Assembly: GCF_049723905.1 (NCBI RefSeq) | Contig: NZ_JBJKFD010000001.1 | Location: 4,490,651-4,554,650, forward strand | Reading direction: 5' to 3' | DNA length: 64,000 nt | Source of the DNA: G963665185 sp049723905 | Lineage (GTDB): Bacteria; Desulfobacterota; Desulfovibrionia; Desulfovibrionales; Desulfovibrionaceae | Shown here: in pieces, positions 25,595 through 34,355 of the stretch | Numbering within the stretch: the first letter of the stretch is position 1 | Layout of the letters: each line of letters starts with the position of its first letter | The notes under the pieces: generated by a model | Databases searched by the model: none | What the model saw: only the letters and a program-made list of their open reading frames with translations | Told to the model about the DNA's origin: nothing | Position numbers and translations under genes: made by a program

Positions 25595-26842
25595 ATGGCT
25601 CGTTCTTATTTGCTGGAGAATCTGATCAGCATAGACATGCTGCAAAAGGTTCAGGATAATTTCAGTGTGGCTGTGGGCGTATCACTCATTACGGTCGATA
25701 CGCATGGCAATCCCGTCACCCGGCCCAGCGGCTTTTCGGATTTCTGTGCTGCTTTTCGTGCAACGTCTGAAGAATTCAAGGCACTCTGCATCCGCTCCGA
25801 CGAATTGGGCGGACTGCATGCCGTCAAGCGTCGCGGGCCGAGCATTTATCGCTGTCCCTGCGGGCTGGTCGATCTCGCTGTTCCCATTATGATCCGGGAC
25901 CACCATCTGGGGTCCATCATGGCGGGCCAGGTCCGCCTGAGCGATGAAACCGCCGCGGTTATCGGCAGCCACATGCCGTACGACGAATCGTGGAAGGCCG
26001 ACCGCAGACTTCGGGAATACCACGAGAGAATTCCCGCCATTTCCTACAGCAAGCTCATTGCTGCATCCAAAACCCTTTTTCATCTGGCCAACTATCTGGT
26101 GGAGCAGGGGTATTCCAACTCCATGGCGCAGGAGCTGAGTGCCAAGAACCTCAAGATCGTCGAGGAATCGAAGCGCACTCTGGAACTTGAAAAGACGCTG
26201 CGCGAGGTGGAGCTTCAAGCCCTTTCATACCAGGTGAATCCTCATTTTCTTTTCAATGTGCTCAATGCCATCGGCCGACTGGCCTATTTTGAAAACGCCA
26301 GAAAAACGGAAAACGTTGTTTACGGTTTTTCCGACATGATGCGCTACATCCTTAACAAGGACATAGCGCAGTTCGTAACAGTGAAGAATGAAGTCGAGCA
26401 CGTTGGCAACTATTTGTATCTGCAACAGATTCGTATGAGCGATAAGTTCTCGTATGACATTGATGTGCCGGACAAGTACAATTCCACATTGTGTCCGTTT
26501 ATGGTGCTGCAGCCCTTGGTGGAAAACTGCATCAACTACGCCATTGAGCCTTCCGGAAACGAGAGCTTTGTAAAAATAAAGGCCTCCGACGACGGCAAGG
26601 ATGTGACCCTGGAGGTGCAGGACAGTGGTGACGGCATTTCGCCCGAAAAGGCCAGGGCCGCGTTGAACGGCACAGCGGAACGGTCCGGGCGTGCCAGCAT
26701 CGGCCTGCACAACGTGAACCAGCGGCTCATCTATTTTTATGGCGAAAGTTACGGGCTGGAAATTGAAAGCCTGAACACACCCGGCGCGGGGACGCTTGTA
26801 AGGATGCGTTTTCCTTTGGAATTCGACCCAGCTGCCCTTTGA
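25595..26842 (+). CDS. PocR-domain sensor histidine kinase, LytS/YesM-type catalytic core
   Basis: 415 residues from the ATG at 25595. Residues 1-175 form a PocR ligand-binding domain with Cys clusters (SDFC, ALC, YRCPCG) and the GSIMAGQV block. No membrane segment is seen, so the sensor is cytosolic. A coiled linker leads to the His-kinase domain, with phospho-acceptor H217 in QVNPHFLFNVLNAI, N-box QPLVENCINYAI and GDGISPEKA / GIGLHN-like G-boxes. PocR domains sense 1,2-propanediol in enteric bacteria, which fits the proposed substrate. It pairs with the response regulator 25 bp downstream. Confidence 0.92.
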   Translation: MARSYLLENLISIDMLQKVQDNFSVAVGVSLITVDTHGNPVTRPSGFSDFCAAFRATSEEFKALCIRSDELGGLHAVKRRGPSIYRCPCGLVDLAVPIMIRDHHLGSIMAGQVRLSDETAAVIGSHMPYDESWKADRRLREYHERIPAISYSKLIAASKTLFHLANYLVEQGYSNSMAQELSAKNLKIVEESKRTLELEKTLREVELQALSYQVNPHFLFNVLNAIGRLAYFENARKTENVVYGFSDMMRYILNKDIAQFVTVKNEVEHVGNYLYLQQIRMSDKFSYDIDVPDKYNSTLCPFMVLQPLVENCINYAIEPSGNESFVKIKASDDGKDVTLEVQDSGDGISPEKARAALNGTAERSGRASIGLHNVNQRLIYFYGESYGLEIESLNTPGAGTLVRMRFPLEFDPAAL

Positions 26843-26867
26843 TCTCAAACGCCACCCAGGAGTTTCC

Positions 26868-27914
26868 ATGACGACCTCAATTGTTATCGTTGAAGATGAA
26901 AATCTGGAAAGACAGGCGATCAGGACAATTTTGAACAATGAGCTCAAAGACCCCTGCGAAATGCTGGAAGCCAGTACCGGGTTGGAGGCCATAAAAATCA
27001 TCGATTCGGGCGGGGTCGATCTCATGCTTTTGGATATCAGCATCCCCCGGCCGAACGGCCTGGAAGTTCTTCGCTATCTTCGTGAGAACAACCATCATTC
27101 AAAGGTCATCATCACCACGGCCCACGACGATTTCAACATGGCGCGCGAGGCCATCAACCTGAAGGCGGACGGCTATCTGCTCAAGCCCATTCGGGTGCAG
27201 GCCCTGGTGGAGGCCGTACAGTCGTGCCTTGGGACCGGCTGCGGCACCGGGCGCCGCTGCGAGGAACTGGCGCAGGCGGTTTACCAGTATCTTGCCCAGA
27301 ACATGTATCAGGACTCGGTTATTCTGGTGCGAAATCACCTCAACTGGATCTATGCGCAGGACGGCGGCAATATCCGCCAGCTGCTTTTGGAAACCGGGGA
27401 TGCGCTGGTCAAGATGGGGCAGGAAAAGGATCTTGATACGGATTGTCTGCGCGGTGAGATAGACCGGGTAAGAAATATGAACACCGGGTCCCAGAACTGG
27501 GGAAAGGTGCTGGATACGTACCTGCGCATGCTGGATTGCCTTTTTGAGAGCACGCGCAAGTATTTCGGCCATTCGCAGGACACCATGCAGCGGGTTTTGG
27601 GGTACATAGAGCGGTTTATCTACAAGGGGGTAACCCTGGAAGAAGCCGCCGAGTTCGGCCATGTAAGTCCCTCGTATCTGAGCCGGTTGTTCAAGAAGAG
27701 CACGGGCGAGAATTTTGTTTCCTACACTACCCGGCTGCGGATGGAACAGGCCAAGGAATTGCTGAAGCAGAGCGATCTGCCCATTACCGCCATAGCCCTG
27801 GAACTGTCGTATAACGACGTCCAGTATTTTTATAAGTCGTTCAAGAAGATGTTCGGCATGTCTCCGTCCGAGTATCGCAAGCAGGCCAGTGCCGAGACGT
27901 GCGCAACCCATTGA
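26868..27914 (+). CDS. AraC-family response regulator (YesN type)
   Basis: 348 residues. The receiver domain spans residues 1-120, with acidic pocket EDE, phospho-acceptor D56 (LLDISIPRPNG), TTA(H)DD and the switch Lys in LLKPIRV. A helical middle region follows, then two AraC helix-turn-helix motifs from about residue 245 (VTLEEAAEFGHVSPSYLSRL and PITAIALELSYNDVQYF). It should activate the BMC operon when its partner kinase sees substrate. AGGAG lies seven bases before the ATG. Confidence 0.94.
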   Translation: MTTSIVIVEDENLERQAIRTILNNELKDPCEMLEASTGLEAIKIIDSGGVDLMLLDISIPRPNGLEVLRYLRENNHHSKVIITTAHDDFNMAREAINLKADGYLLKPIRVQALVEAVQSCLGTGCGTGRRCEELAQAVYQYLAQNMYQDSVILVRNHLNWIYAQDGGNIRQLLLETGDALVKMGQEKDLDTDCLRGEIDRVRNMNTGSQNWGKVLDTYLRMLDCLFESTRKYFGHSQDTMQRVLGYIERFIYKGVTLEEAAEFGHVSPSYLSRLFKKSTGENFVSYTTRLRMEQAKELLKQSDLPITAIALELSYNDVQYFYKSFKKMFGMSPSEYRKQASAETCATH

Positions 27915-29091
27915 TAGTGTCCGCGTTGGACGATGGCTGGGCGGTTCAGGCAGCATGAACATGGGGGGGCAGGGTACAGCCACGGGCGACCACGGGCGAC
28001 CTGAAGTTTTGGAAGCTGTGGAAGCTGTGTGCCTGCGCCTGACAAACCAGGTTTTTCTGGAGGGCACCGTCCCCTGTACAAAAGCCGTGTATTGGGGACA
28101 GCACAAAATCTACGGATGAATTTTGCAAAACCTGAGCTGTGGACCGTACTGGGGATGTCTCTGGACGGTCCACGGCTTTGAACAGCGCATGCTGAATATC
28201 CAGAAATCTTTTTGTGGATGATGCTCTTTCTTTAGTTTGCAATACTTTTTCTGCTACGTCTCAAGCTTGCAGAGAACTTTTTGCCATTTCGTAGAGTATT
28301 TTTTTATCTTCTACATTCTTTCAATTCATAAAGAAATCTCTTTTAAAGTTTTTTCATTTTTTATTCGAATTTAAACTTCAAATTATTTAGTGCGTAAATT
28401 CTATGGCACACATTTTGTTGTGCCATTATCTGGTTTATCATCCATACACATGTATTGGAATCTTTGGGTACACTCTTGGTACTTTTATGACATGCCTTTT
28501 GGGAAAATCTTGAAAACAAAGCAAGAATTTACCACGAGAGGTCAACCTCCGCATATTATCCGCAACATTCCTGCCTGCTATAACTCTGCTCAAGGAAATT
28601 GATCCAGCATCATTTTGTTGGTCTTCATGTGTAAACAAGCACTCTGGGCACTGAAGGCACAACCGGGGCGCAACTTCGCACAGTTCTGCCGACGCGTAAT
28701 TGCCCCGTGTTCATATATGCCGTCTGCCGTGTCCCCAAACATGGCATGACGAAGACCGGGTATCTTGTTGATTTCGGCTTTGTTCTCCCCTGACAGAACC
28801 TGGCCGGTCAGCAAGGCGCCCCGGTGGTGCAGCGGGCTGTTGGTTCATGCAGCCCTGGCGGCGGGGATACGAATCCCCTTTGTATTGTTCACATGGCGCA
28901 TGTCTCCTGCGATCTTTGGCGGTGTTGCATCCGGTCCTCGGCGTGCCGGGCTCTGGTTCCGCTGTCCAGCGGGTACGGATTTCTTCCGATGTTTTTCCCG
29001 AAACCATGGTGTTCCGGGATTTGCATGGGAAATCATCCCAGGAGGCGTTTAACTTTCAAACTGGCCGGTTGGTCCATACAAAGGCGTCTTC
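27915..29091. other. 1.2-kb stretch without a convincing gene, between the regulator and ackA
   Basis: The first part has two short tandem repeats (CCACGGGCGA twice near 27980-28000; GGAAGCTGT twice near 28012-28030) and a 12-bp stem with one wobble (28136-28176) that may end the regulator transcript. About 28205-28440 is markedly AT-rich compared with the rest of the window. From 28600 to 29090 the base composition returns to normal but reading frames are short and lack ribosome sites, so this may be decayed coding DNA. It must include the ackA promoter. Confidence 0.5.
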
Positions 29092-30300
29092 ATGAAAGTT
29101 CTCGTCATCAATTGCGGAAGCTCGTCATTCAAATATCAGTTCATCAACATGGAAAACCGTCAGGTTTTGTGCTGCGGCCTTGTGGAACGCATTGGGACCG
29201 ACACAGGAAGCCTGACCCATAAAAAGGCTCCCTGCACTTCCGATGAGATCGTATTCAAGGAAGAGCGGGAATTTGCCACCCACACGGATGGAATAACCCG
29301 GGTAATGTCCTTGCTTACCGATGCCGAGTACGGGGTCATCAAGGACCTCTCGGAAATTTCCGCCTGTGGACATCGGGGCGTCATGGGGGCTGAAAAGTTC
29401 ACCAAACCGACGCTTGTGGAACCTGGAATGCTTGCGACCCTGGACGACCTCTCGGTTCTTGCTCCGCTGCATAATCCCCCCACGATTCAAGGGATGCGGA
29501 TCATGTCCGAGCTGTTGCCGTGCCCGTCCGTGGCGGTCTTTGACACCGAGTTTCATTCCACCATGCCCGAACACGCCTATAAATACGCACTGCCCAACGA
29601 CCTGTACACAAAGTACGGGATTCGGCGCTACGGCTTTCATGGAACCTCCCACAGGTATGTGGCGGAACAGGCTGCCGATTTTCTGGGCAAGCCCAGGGAC
29701 GGGGTCAACCTCATTACCTGCCATTTGGGAAACGGAAGTTCCATTTCCGCGGTGCGTGACGGCAAGTGTGTGGACACCTCCATGGGGCTTACACCGCTGA
29801 GTGGTGTTGTTATGGGAACCCGCTGCGGGGACATCGACCCTGCCATTTCCAACTATCTTGCCGAGCGTACGGGCAAAACCGTTGCGGAAATAGACAAGAT
29901 GTTCAATTCCGAAAGCGGACTCAAGGGACTGAGCGGCATGAACGACATGCGCGATATCCATGCCGCCAGGGAAAAGGGCGACCAGGGGGCGGAACTTGCT
30001 TTTGAAATGTTCTGCTACAGCATCCGCAAGACGATAGGTTCGTATTATGCCGTGCTGGGCAGGGTGGACGCCCTGGTTTTTACAGCTGGCATAGGCGAAA
30101 ACGACGACATTTCCCGGGCTGCCATATGCAAGGATTTCGAATCGCTGGGCATTGCCTTGGATTTGGAGAAAAACGGCCAGAGAAGCGGAGAAGCCCGCAG
30201 CATCAGCAAGCCCGGAATGGCGGTTGATGTACTTGTCATCCCCACCAACGAGGAATTGGCTATTGCCATAGCCACCATGAATGTTTTGAAGGCGGCCTAA
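29092..30300 (+). CDS. ackA: Acetate/propionate kinase
   Basis: 402 residues, normal for the family. N-terminal VINCGSSSFKYQ, the phosphate-binding HRGVMGAEKF, FDTEFHSTMP, HLGNGSSISAV and FTAGIGEN blocks are all present. It takes acyl phosphate from PduL to carboxylate, yielding ATP. It is the last enzyme needed for the BMC pathway and is transcribed in the same direction, but as a separate unit with its own strong terminator. No phosphotransacetylase gene adjoins it, consistent with PduL doing that step. Confidence 0.96.
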   Translation: MKVLVINCGSSSFKYQFINMENRQVLCCGLVERIGTDTGSLTHKKAPCTSDEIVFKEEREFATHTDGITRVMSLLTDAEYGVIKDLSEISACGHRGVMGAEKFTKPTLVEPGMLATLDDLSVLAPLHNPPTIQGMRIMSELLPCPSVAVFDTEFHSTMPEHAYKYALPNDLYTKYGIRRYGFHGTSHRYVAEQAADFLGKPRDGVNLITCHLGNGSSISAVRDGKCVDTSMGLTPLSGVVMGTRCGDIDPAISNYLAERTGKTVAEIDKMFNSESGLKGLSGMNDMRDIHAAREKGDQGAELAFEMFCYSIRKTIGSYYAVLGRVDALVFTAGIGENDDISRAAICKDFESLGIALDLEKNGQRSGEARSISKPGMAVDVLVIPTNEELAIAIATMNVLKAA

Positions 30301-30492
30301 ACAAAGAAGCAACTTTGCGGTAGCAGCGTTCCGTTTTTATGTCTCGGTGGGCGTTGCTGCATGTTGGCGACTTCCGGTCGGGTCCTCTCCGGCCACTCGG
30401 CTTTTAAGTCTTCCCCAATTGAGGCTTACGGTTTCCTGGACCACCGAGTGTTGGACCCCATACGGCATGTTGCCTCTTACGCCGCACTTCTT

Positions 30493-30531
30493 CCCGGCCC
30501 TTGGGTGTTCAGCCCAAGGGCCGGGTTTTTT
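30493..30531 (+). terminator. Terminator after ackA
   Basis: Perfect 13-bp stem CCCGGCCCTTGGG / CCCAAGGGCCGGG with a seven-base loop and six T. It lies about 190 bp past the ackA stop; the remainder of 30301-30851 shows no gene. Confidence 0.93.
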
Positions 30532-30851
30532 ATGTGCGCAGGCTAAATGATGGTGCGTATTCTGGGCCGTTGACAGTACTGGTTTGCAGATTTATTGACG
30601 CCTCACCCCAAGGCAAAACGGCTGCAGGGGGAAATGGTCGAAATTCTCCAAGCGCACAACGCGGTTCTTTTATTCCGGCTTTACTGCAGACGAACAAAAC
30701 CTGATGATGTCTCTGCGCGACAGAATCATGGAAAATCTTCACCATCGTCTTGAGGGTTTCTCTCTCGACGCAATCAATAGTATTTTTCTTCCTGCGCACC
30801 ATTGGTCCGATAAACTGAAACGACGTGAACTGGGGCAGTCTCTTGAAGCAT

Positions 30852-32192
30852 ATGTCGAAAAGAATTTTTGTGGCCGTTGCCGGGCTTGTCAGCATGGCAT
30901 TCGGCGTTGCTTTCTCTGTGAAAGCCAATCTGGGTGTGTCCCCTGTTTCATGCATTCCGTACATTTACAGCCTGAAGTTCAATTTCACCGTCGGCGAACT
31001 GACCATCCTGCTGAACATGATTTTCGCCCTGGGCCAGTTCCTCATCCTACGGAAAAAGTACACGCTGCTTCACCTTTTGCAGATGCTCGCGGTCATCATA
31101 TTCGGCTATTGCATCGATATGGCCTTGTATGTCATCGGCGGCATCAACCCGACCACCTACGTCGTGCAGATGGGGCTGTGCCTTTTGGGTTGCCTGACCC
31201 TTTCGGCGGGCATTTTTCTTTTGGTAAAGGCCAACCTTACCTATCTTCCGGGCGACGGTTTTGTGGTGGTGGTTGCGGACACGGTGCACACAGGATTCGG
31301 CAAGCTGAAGGTCGCGTTGGACTGTAGCATGGTCACAGTCGGGCTGGTCAGCTCCTTTGCCTTTCTGCACAGGCTGGAGGGCATCCGCGAAGGAACCGTC
31401 ATTGCAGCCCTGCTGGTCGGCTCCCTCGTCAAATTCTTCAACACCAGGATTTTCTGGATAGACGGCTGGCTGGGCAACGGCGTGCAGGAAGAAGATATCC
31501 CGCTTTTGCCCGAGGGGATGGAGCAGCCCCTTGTTGTGACGATTTCCAGGGAATACGGGAGCGGCGGTCACAGTATCGGCCAAGTCGTTGCCAGGAAATT
31601 GGGCATTGATTTCTACGATAGGGAATTGATCGACATCACGGCGGCAAAAAGCGGGTTCACGCCGGAATACATCCAGGAGAACGAGCAGAAGCTGGCCGGT
31701 TCGCTGCTTGATGAACTCTATATGAACAACTACGCCTACGTGCAGGACGAGCTTCCTCCCTCCGATGTGCTTTTTCTGGTGCAGAGCAAGATCATCCGCG
31801 ACATCTGCAGCAGGGGGCCCTGCGTCATCGTGGGCCGTTGCGCCAACTTCATTCTCAAGCACAATCCGCGTTGCTTCAACGTCTTTGTCCATGCCAGCGA
31901 AGCACACCGCATTGCCAGAATCGTCAACGAATACGGAGTGGACGAGTCGGTATCGGGCAAGAAACTGGAAAAACTGGACCGCGAACGGGCCAAGTATTGT
32001 CTGGAATACACGGGCGAGGACTGGCGGGACTCGACCAACTATCACCTTGCGCTGGACAGCTCGCTGTATGACAGCCCGGAGCAGATTGCCGACAGGATCA
32101 TAGAGATGATTCCCGAGGACATCCTGCACCCGCAGGCGGAAGCAGCTCCCTCAGAAGAAGTTTCCTCGAAAGAAGTGTCCCCGGTCGCCTAG
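30852..32192 (+). CDS. YczE/DUF6198-type membrane domain fused to a cytidylate kinase-like domain
   Basis: 446 residues from the ATG at 30852 (a GTG at 30825 would add nine). The first ~205 residues have five or six membrane segments (SKRIFVAVAGLVSMAFGVAF, then alternating hydrophobic stretches) of the YczE/YitT-like kind. The rest is a soluble P-loop domain of the cytidylate kinase-like family, starting VVTISREYGSGGHSIGQVVA and containing VIVGRCANFIL. The kinase would face the cytosol. The substrate is unknown; the loop differs from classical Cmk. Neither start has a strong ribosome site. The C-terminus is Ser/Glu-rich. Confidence 0.85.
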   Translation: MSKRIFVAVAGLVSMAFGVAFSVKANLGVSPVSCIPYIYSLKFNFTVGELTILLNMIFALGQFLILRKKYTLLHLLQMLAVIIFGYCIDMALYVIGGINPTTYVVQMGLCLLGCLTLSAGIFLLVKANLTYLPGDGFVVVVADTVHTGFGKLKVALDCSMVTVGLVSSFAFLHRLEGIREGTVIAALLVGSLVKFFNTRIFWIDGWLGNGVQEEDIPLLPEGMEQPLVVTISREYGSGGHSIGQVVARKLGIDFYDRELIDITAAKSGFTPEYIQENEQKLAGSLLDELYMNNYAYVQDELPPSDVLFLVQSKIIRDICSRGPCVIVGRCANFILKHNPRCFNVFVHASEAHRIARIVNEYGVDESVSGKKLEKLDRERAKYCLEYTGEDWRDSTNYHLALDSSLYDSPEQIADRIIEMIPEDILHPQAEAAPSEEVSSKEVSPVA

Positions 32193-32211
32193 CTTTTTTC
32201 ACCACGACCCC

Positions 32212-32266
32212 AAAACTCCCATTCCCCAGGTGCTTTGCAAAATGCCCCAGGGAATGGGAGTTTTTA
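32212..32266 (+). terminator. Terminator between convergent genes
   Basis: Long stem AAAACTCCCATTCCC / GGGAATGGGAGTTTT followed by a T-rich tract. It serves the kinase fusion gene and, with its A-run, possibly the facing DUF169 gene. Confidence 0.9.
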
Positions 32267-32419
32267 TTTTTTGTTGCCCTGTATGTTGGAGAGTCGGCGT
32301 TCCCCCCGTCATCCTCGGTCATCCCAAATCATCCCAGGTCACCTGGCTCTCTGGCTCGCCTTTCACCCAAAGAACCACAGGGGCGTTATCGTCCTAGTCT
32401 CCCATAGGGCGCGGGGCAG

Positions 32420-33265
32420 CTATTCAGCTTCGCCCCATGCCTTGGCGCTGCGTTCCACCTTTTTGCGGACGCCTTTCCAGTCGGTTTCGTGGGCAAACAT
32501 GGATTCCGGCAGGGCGGCCAGCATTTTTTCGTAAAGACTCAAAGGAACCGTAAAGGTCAGTTCGTCGGTTTTCAGGAATTTTCTGGCCGACGGGTCCATG
32601 CCGCCAAGCACTGCCTTTTCCATGCCTTTTTCCTTGTAATACAAGGGCCAGGCAACAATATTGGTGCATCCTGCGCCAAAGGGGCTGACCACGCATTCCA
32701 TATCGCCCGTGGTGAAGGTCGCCTGGGTGAAGAGTCCGGTAAGAACTTCGGGACGGGCGAAAAAGATGATGAATTCCGGCTGTACCTCGTCGGTGAACTG
32801 GGAAAGTGGCTTGAAGATGCAATATCTGCCCGGAGCGTCGCGGGGCTCCACCTTCCGCACGAACTTGCGCATGGCTTCGGGATTGGGCATGTAGCGTTCG
32901 CCCTTCAGGGGAGTGCCTTCAAACCCCGTGGACACGTAATTTTCAATGAACCGCAGGTTCGGCTTCATCATGGAAGTGTAGTACACACCTCCCAGACATC
33001 CGTACTCTTCGGCGGAAACAAAGGCCGCTCCTTTCTTTTTGCGGGCCAGCCAAATGTTGCCGACAACACAGGAAAAGCTTTTCATCACTTCCCGCATGTC
33101 CAGTTTTCCCGCGTCTTCCAGTTCCCGGGAGATGGGCACTCCGGTTTTGGGGCCGTAGGCCTTTTCCGGCAAGGTGTCCGAATAATAGACTCCAAAGGGC
33201 TCTTCCTGCAGGCCGAGATAGTCCAGAAACGTGGCGGTATCATCGAGTATGGATTGCATGGTCAT
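32420..33265 (-). CDS. DUF169 family protein
   Basis: 281 residues from the ATG at 33265, with AGGAGG five bases upstream. It starts LDDTATFLDYLGLQEEPFGV and contains FIIFFARPEVLTGLFTQA and FGAGCTNIVAWP, typical of the DUF169 family found widely in anaerobes, whose function is unknown. Conserved Cys residues occur near residues 65 and 85 (SFSCVVGNIW, EEYGCLGG). There is no signal peptide. It is divergent from a LysR regulator gene, which probably controls it. Confidence 0.88.
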   Translation of the reverse strand: MTMQSILDDTATFLDYLGLQEEPFGVYYSDTLPEKAYGPKTGVPISRELEDAGKLDMREVMKSFSCVVGNIWLARKKKGAAFVSAEEYGCLGGVYYTSMMKPNLRFIENYVSTGFEGTPLKGERYMPNPEAMRKFVRKVEPRDAPGRYCIFKPLSQFTDEVQPEFIIFFARPEVLTGLFTQATFTTGDMECVVSPFGAGCTNIVAWPLYYKEKGMEKAVLGGMDPSARKFLKTDELTFTVPLSLYEKMLAALPESMFAHETDWKGVRKKVERSAKAWGEAE

Positions 33266-33389
33266 GTCGTCCTCCTGCTGTTTGATGGCCAGGAAACAGG
33301 GCGTTCGGATATATTGATTTCCACTATGTCTTTTCATACCATGCTTATGAATAAAATAAACAGGCTGAATAAAAAACTCTATTCCACAG

Positions 33390-33431
33390 ATGGGCATAAT
33401 GATGCAGGGGATGGGCATAATGATGCAGGAA
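33390..33431 (+). repeat. 21-bp tandem duplication at the LysR gene start
   Basis: ATGGGCATAATGATGCAGG occurs at 33390 and again at 33411, period 21. It keeps frame and produces six in-frame ATG codons ahead of the HTH domain, each copy also ending in a ribosome-site-like AGG(GG). Confidence 0.9.
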
Positions 33432-34307
33432 TTTTTCAACGACATTCCGCTGCTTGTGGAAGTGGCAAAGCAGAAAAGTTTTACCAAGGCGGCGGAAAAC
33501 CTCGGAATAGGGGCCTCGACTCTTTCCAGGCGCATCAAATTGCTGGAAAAGCGGATGGGCGCGCTTCTTTTTTACAGGGATACGCGCAATGTGGACCTGA
33601 CCGACAACGGAATGCTGCTGGTCGAACGTTGCGAGTTTCTTTTGGAGGAAGCGCAGGAGGCTTACAATTCCGTGGGCATGAACATGCGCAACCCGACCGG
33701 GCTTATCCGTGTATGCATGTTCCGGGACCTGTACGGCCGGTACATGAAAAAGGCGTTGATTGAATTTGCCGAGAGATGGCCAAATATCCAGCTGGACCTG
33801 ACCTTTGTGGAACATCCGGTGGATATGCGTACCGATCCCTATGATGTGGCCTTTCTCATCGGGTCTTCCATTGCCCCGCCGTTGGTTGCCAGAAAAATGA
33901 TAACCATTGAGCCGTTTCTCTATGCCTCCCCAAAGCTGTTCGAGCGGTACCCCGTACCGTCCGATCCCGGCGATCTGCACAATCTGCCGTGTATTGTTCT
34001 CCAACGCTTCGGGCGGCGCTGGTCCATGTACAATGATACCCGAAGGATGACGGTGGAGATTCAGCCCCGATACGAGTTCAGCTCCGCGGTCATGTGCCGC
34101 GACTTTGCTTTGGCCGGGCTTGGCGTGGTTCTGCTGCGTGGGCTGCTTGCAGAGCCGTACGAAAAGGCGGGGCGTCTGGTGCGGGTGCTTCCCGAGTGGG
34201 ACGGAGACTTTCAGCACGACGTCTATATGGTGACCGGATCCTCCCAATTGCCGCAGAGAATCCGTCTGTTCATGGACCACATCTTTACGCGGTACGTTGT
34301 AGCGTAA
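33420..34307 (+). CDS. LysR-family transcriptional regulator
   Basis: 295 residues from the ATG at 33420, selected because AGGGG (33406-33410) lies nine bases upstream; 33423 is equally possible. The N-terminal winged HTH is clear (LLVEVAKQKSFTKAAENLG, then ASTLSRRIKLLEKRMGALLF). The effector-binding domain begins near residue 95 (GLIRVCMFRDLYGRYM) and continues to LFMDHIFTRY. It most likely regulates the divergent DUF169 gene, with the 154-bp gap as shared promoter. Confidence 0.92.
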   Translation: MMQEFFNDIPLLVEVAKQKSFTKAAENLGIGASTLSRRIKLLEKRMGALLFYRDTRNVDLTDNGMLLVERCEFLLEEAQEAYNSVGMNMRNPTGLIRVCMFRDLYGRYMKKALIEFAERWPNIQLDLTFVEHPVDMRTDPYDVAFLIGSSIAPPLVARKMITIEPFLYASPKLFERYPVPSDPGDLHNLPCIVLQRFGRRWSMYNDTRRMTVEIQPRYEFSSAVMCRDFALAGLGVVLLRGLLAEPYEKAGRLVRVLPEWDGDFQHDVYMVTGSSQLPQRIRLFMDHIFTRYVVA

Positions 34308-34355
34308 GGGGGACGGGGCGTCGGCCCTGTCAATCGTCCAGGTCGAGGAGCCAGC

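Noticed and set aside
28390..28602. A 70-residue plus-strand frame in the AT-rich gap
   Set aside because: No ribosome site, odd composition and no recognisable motif; not supported as a gene.
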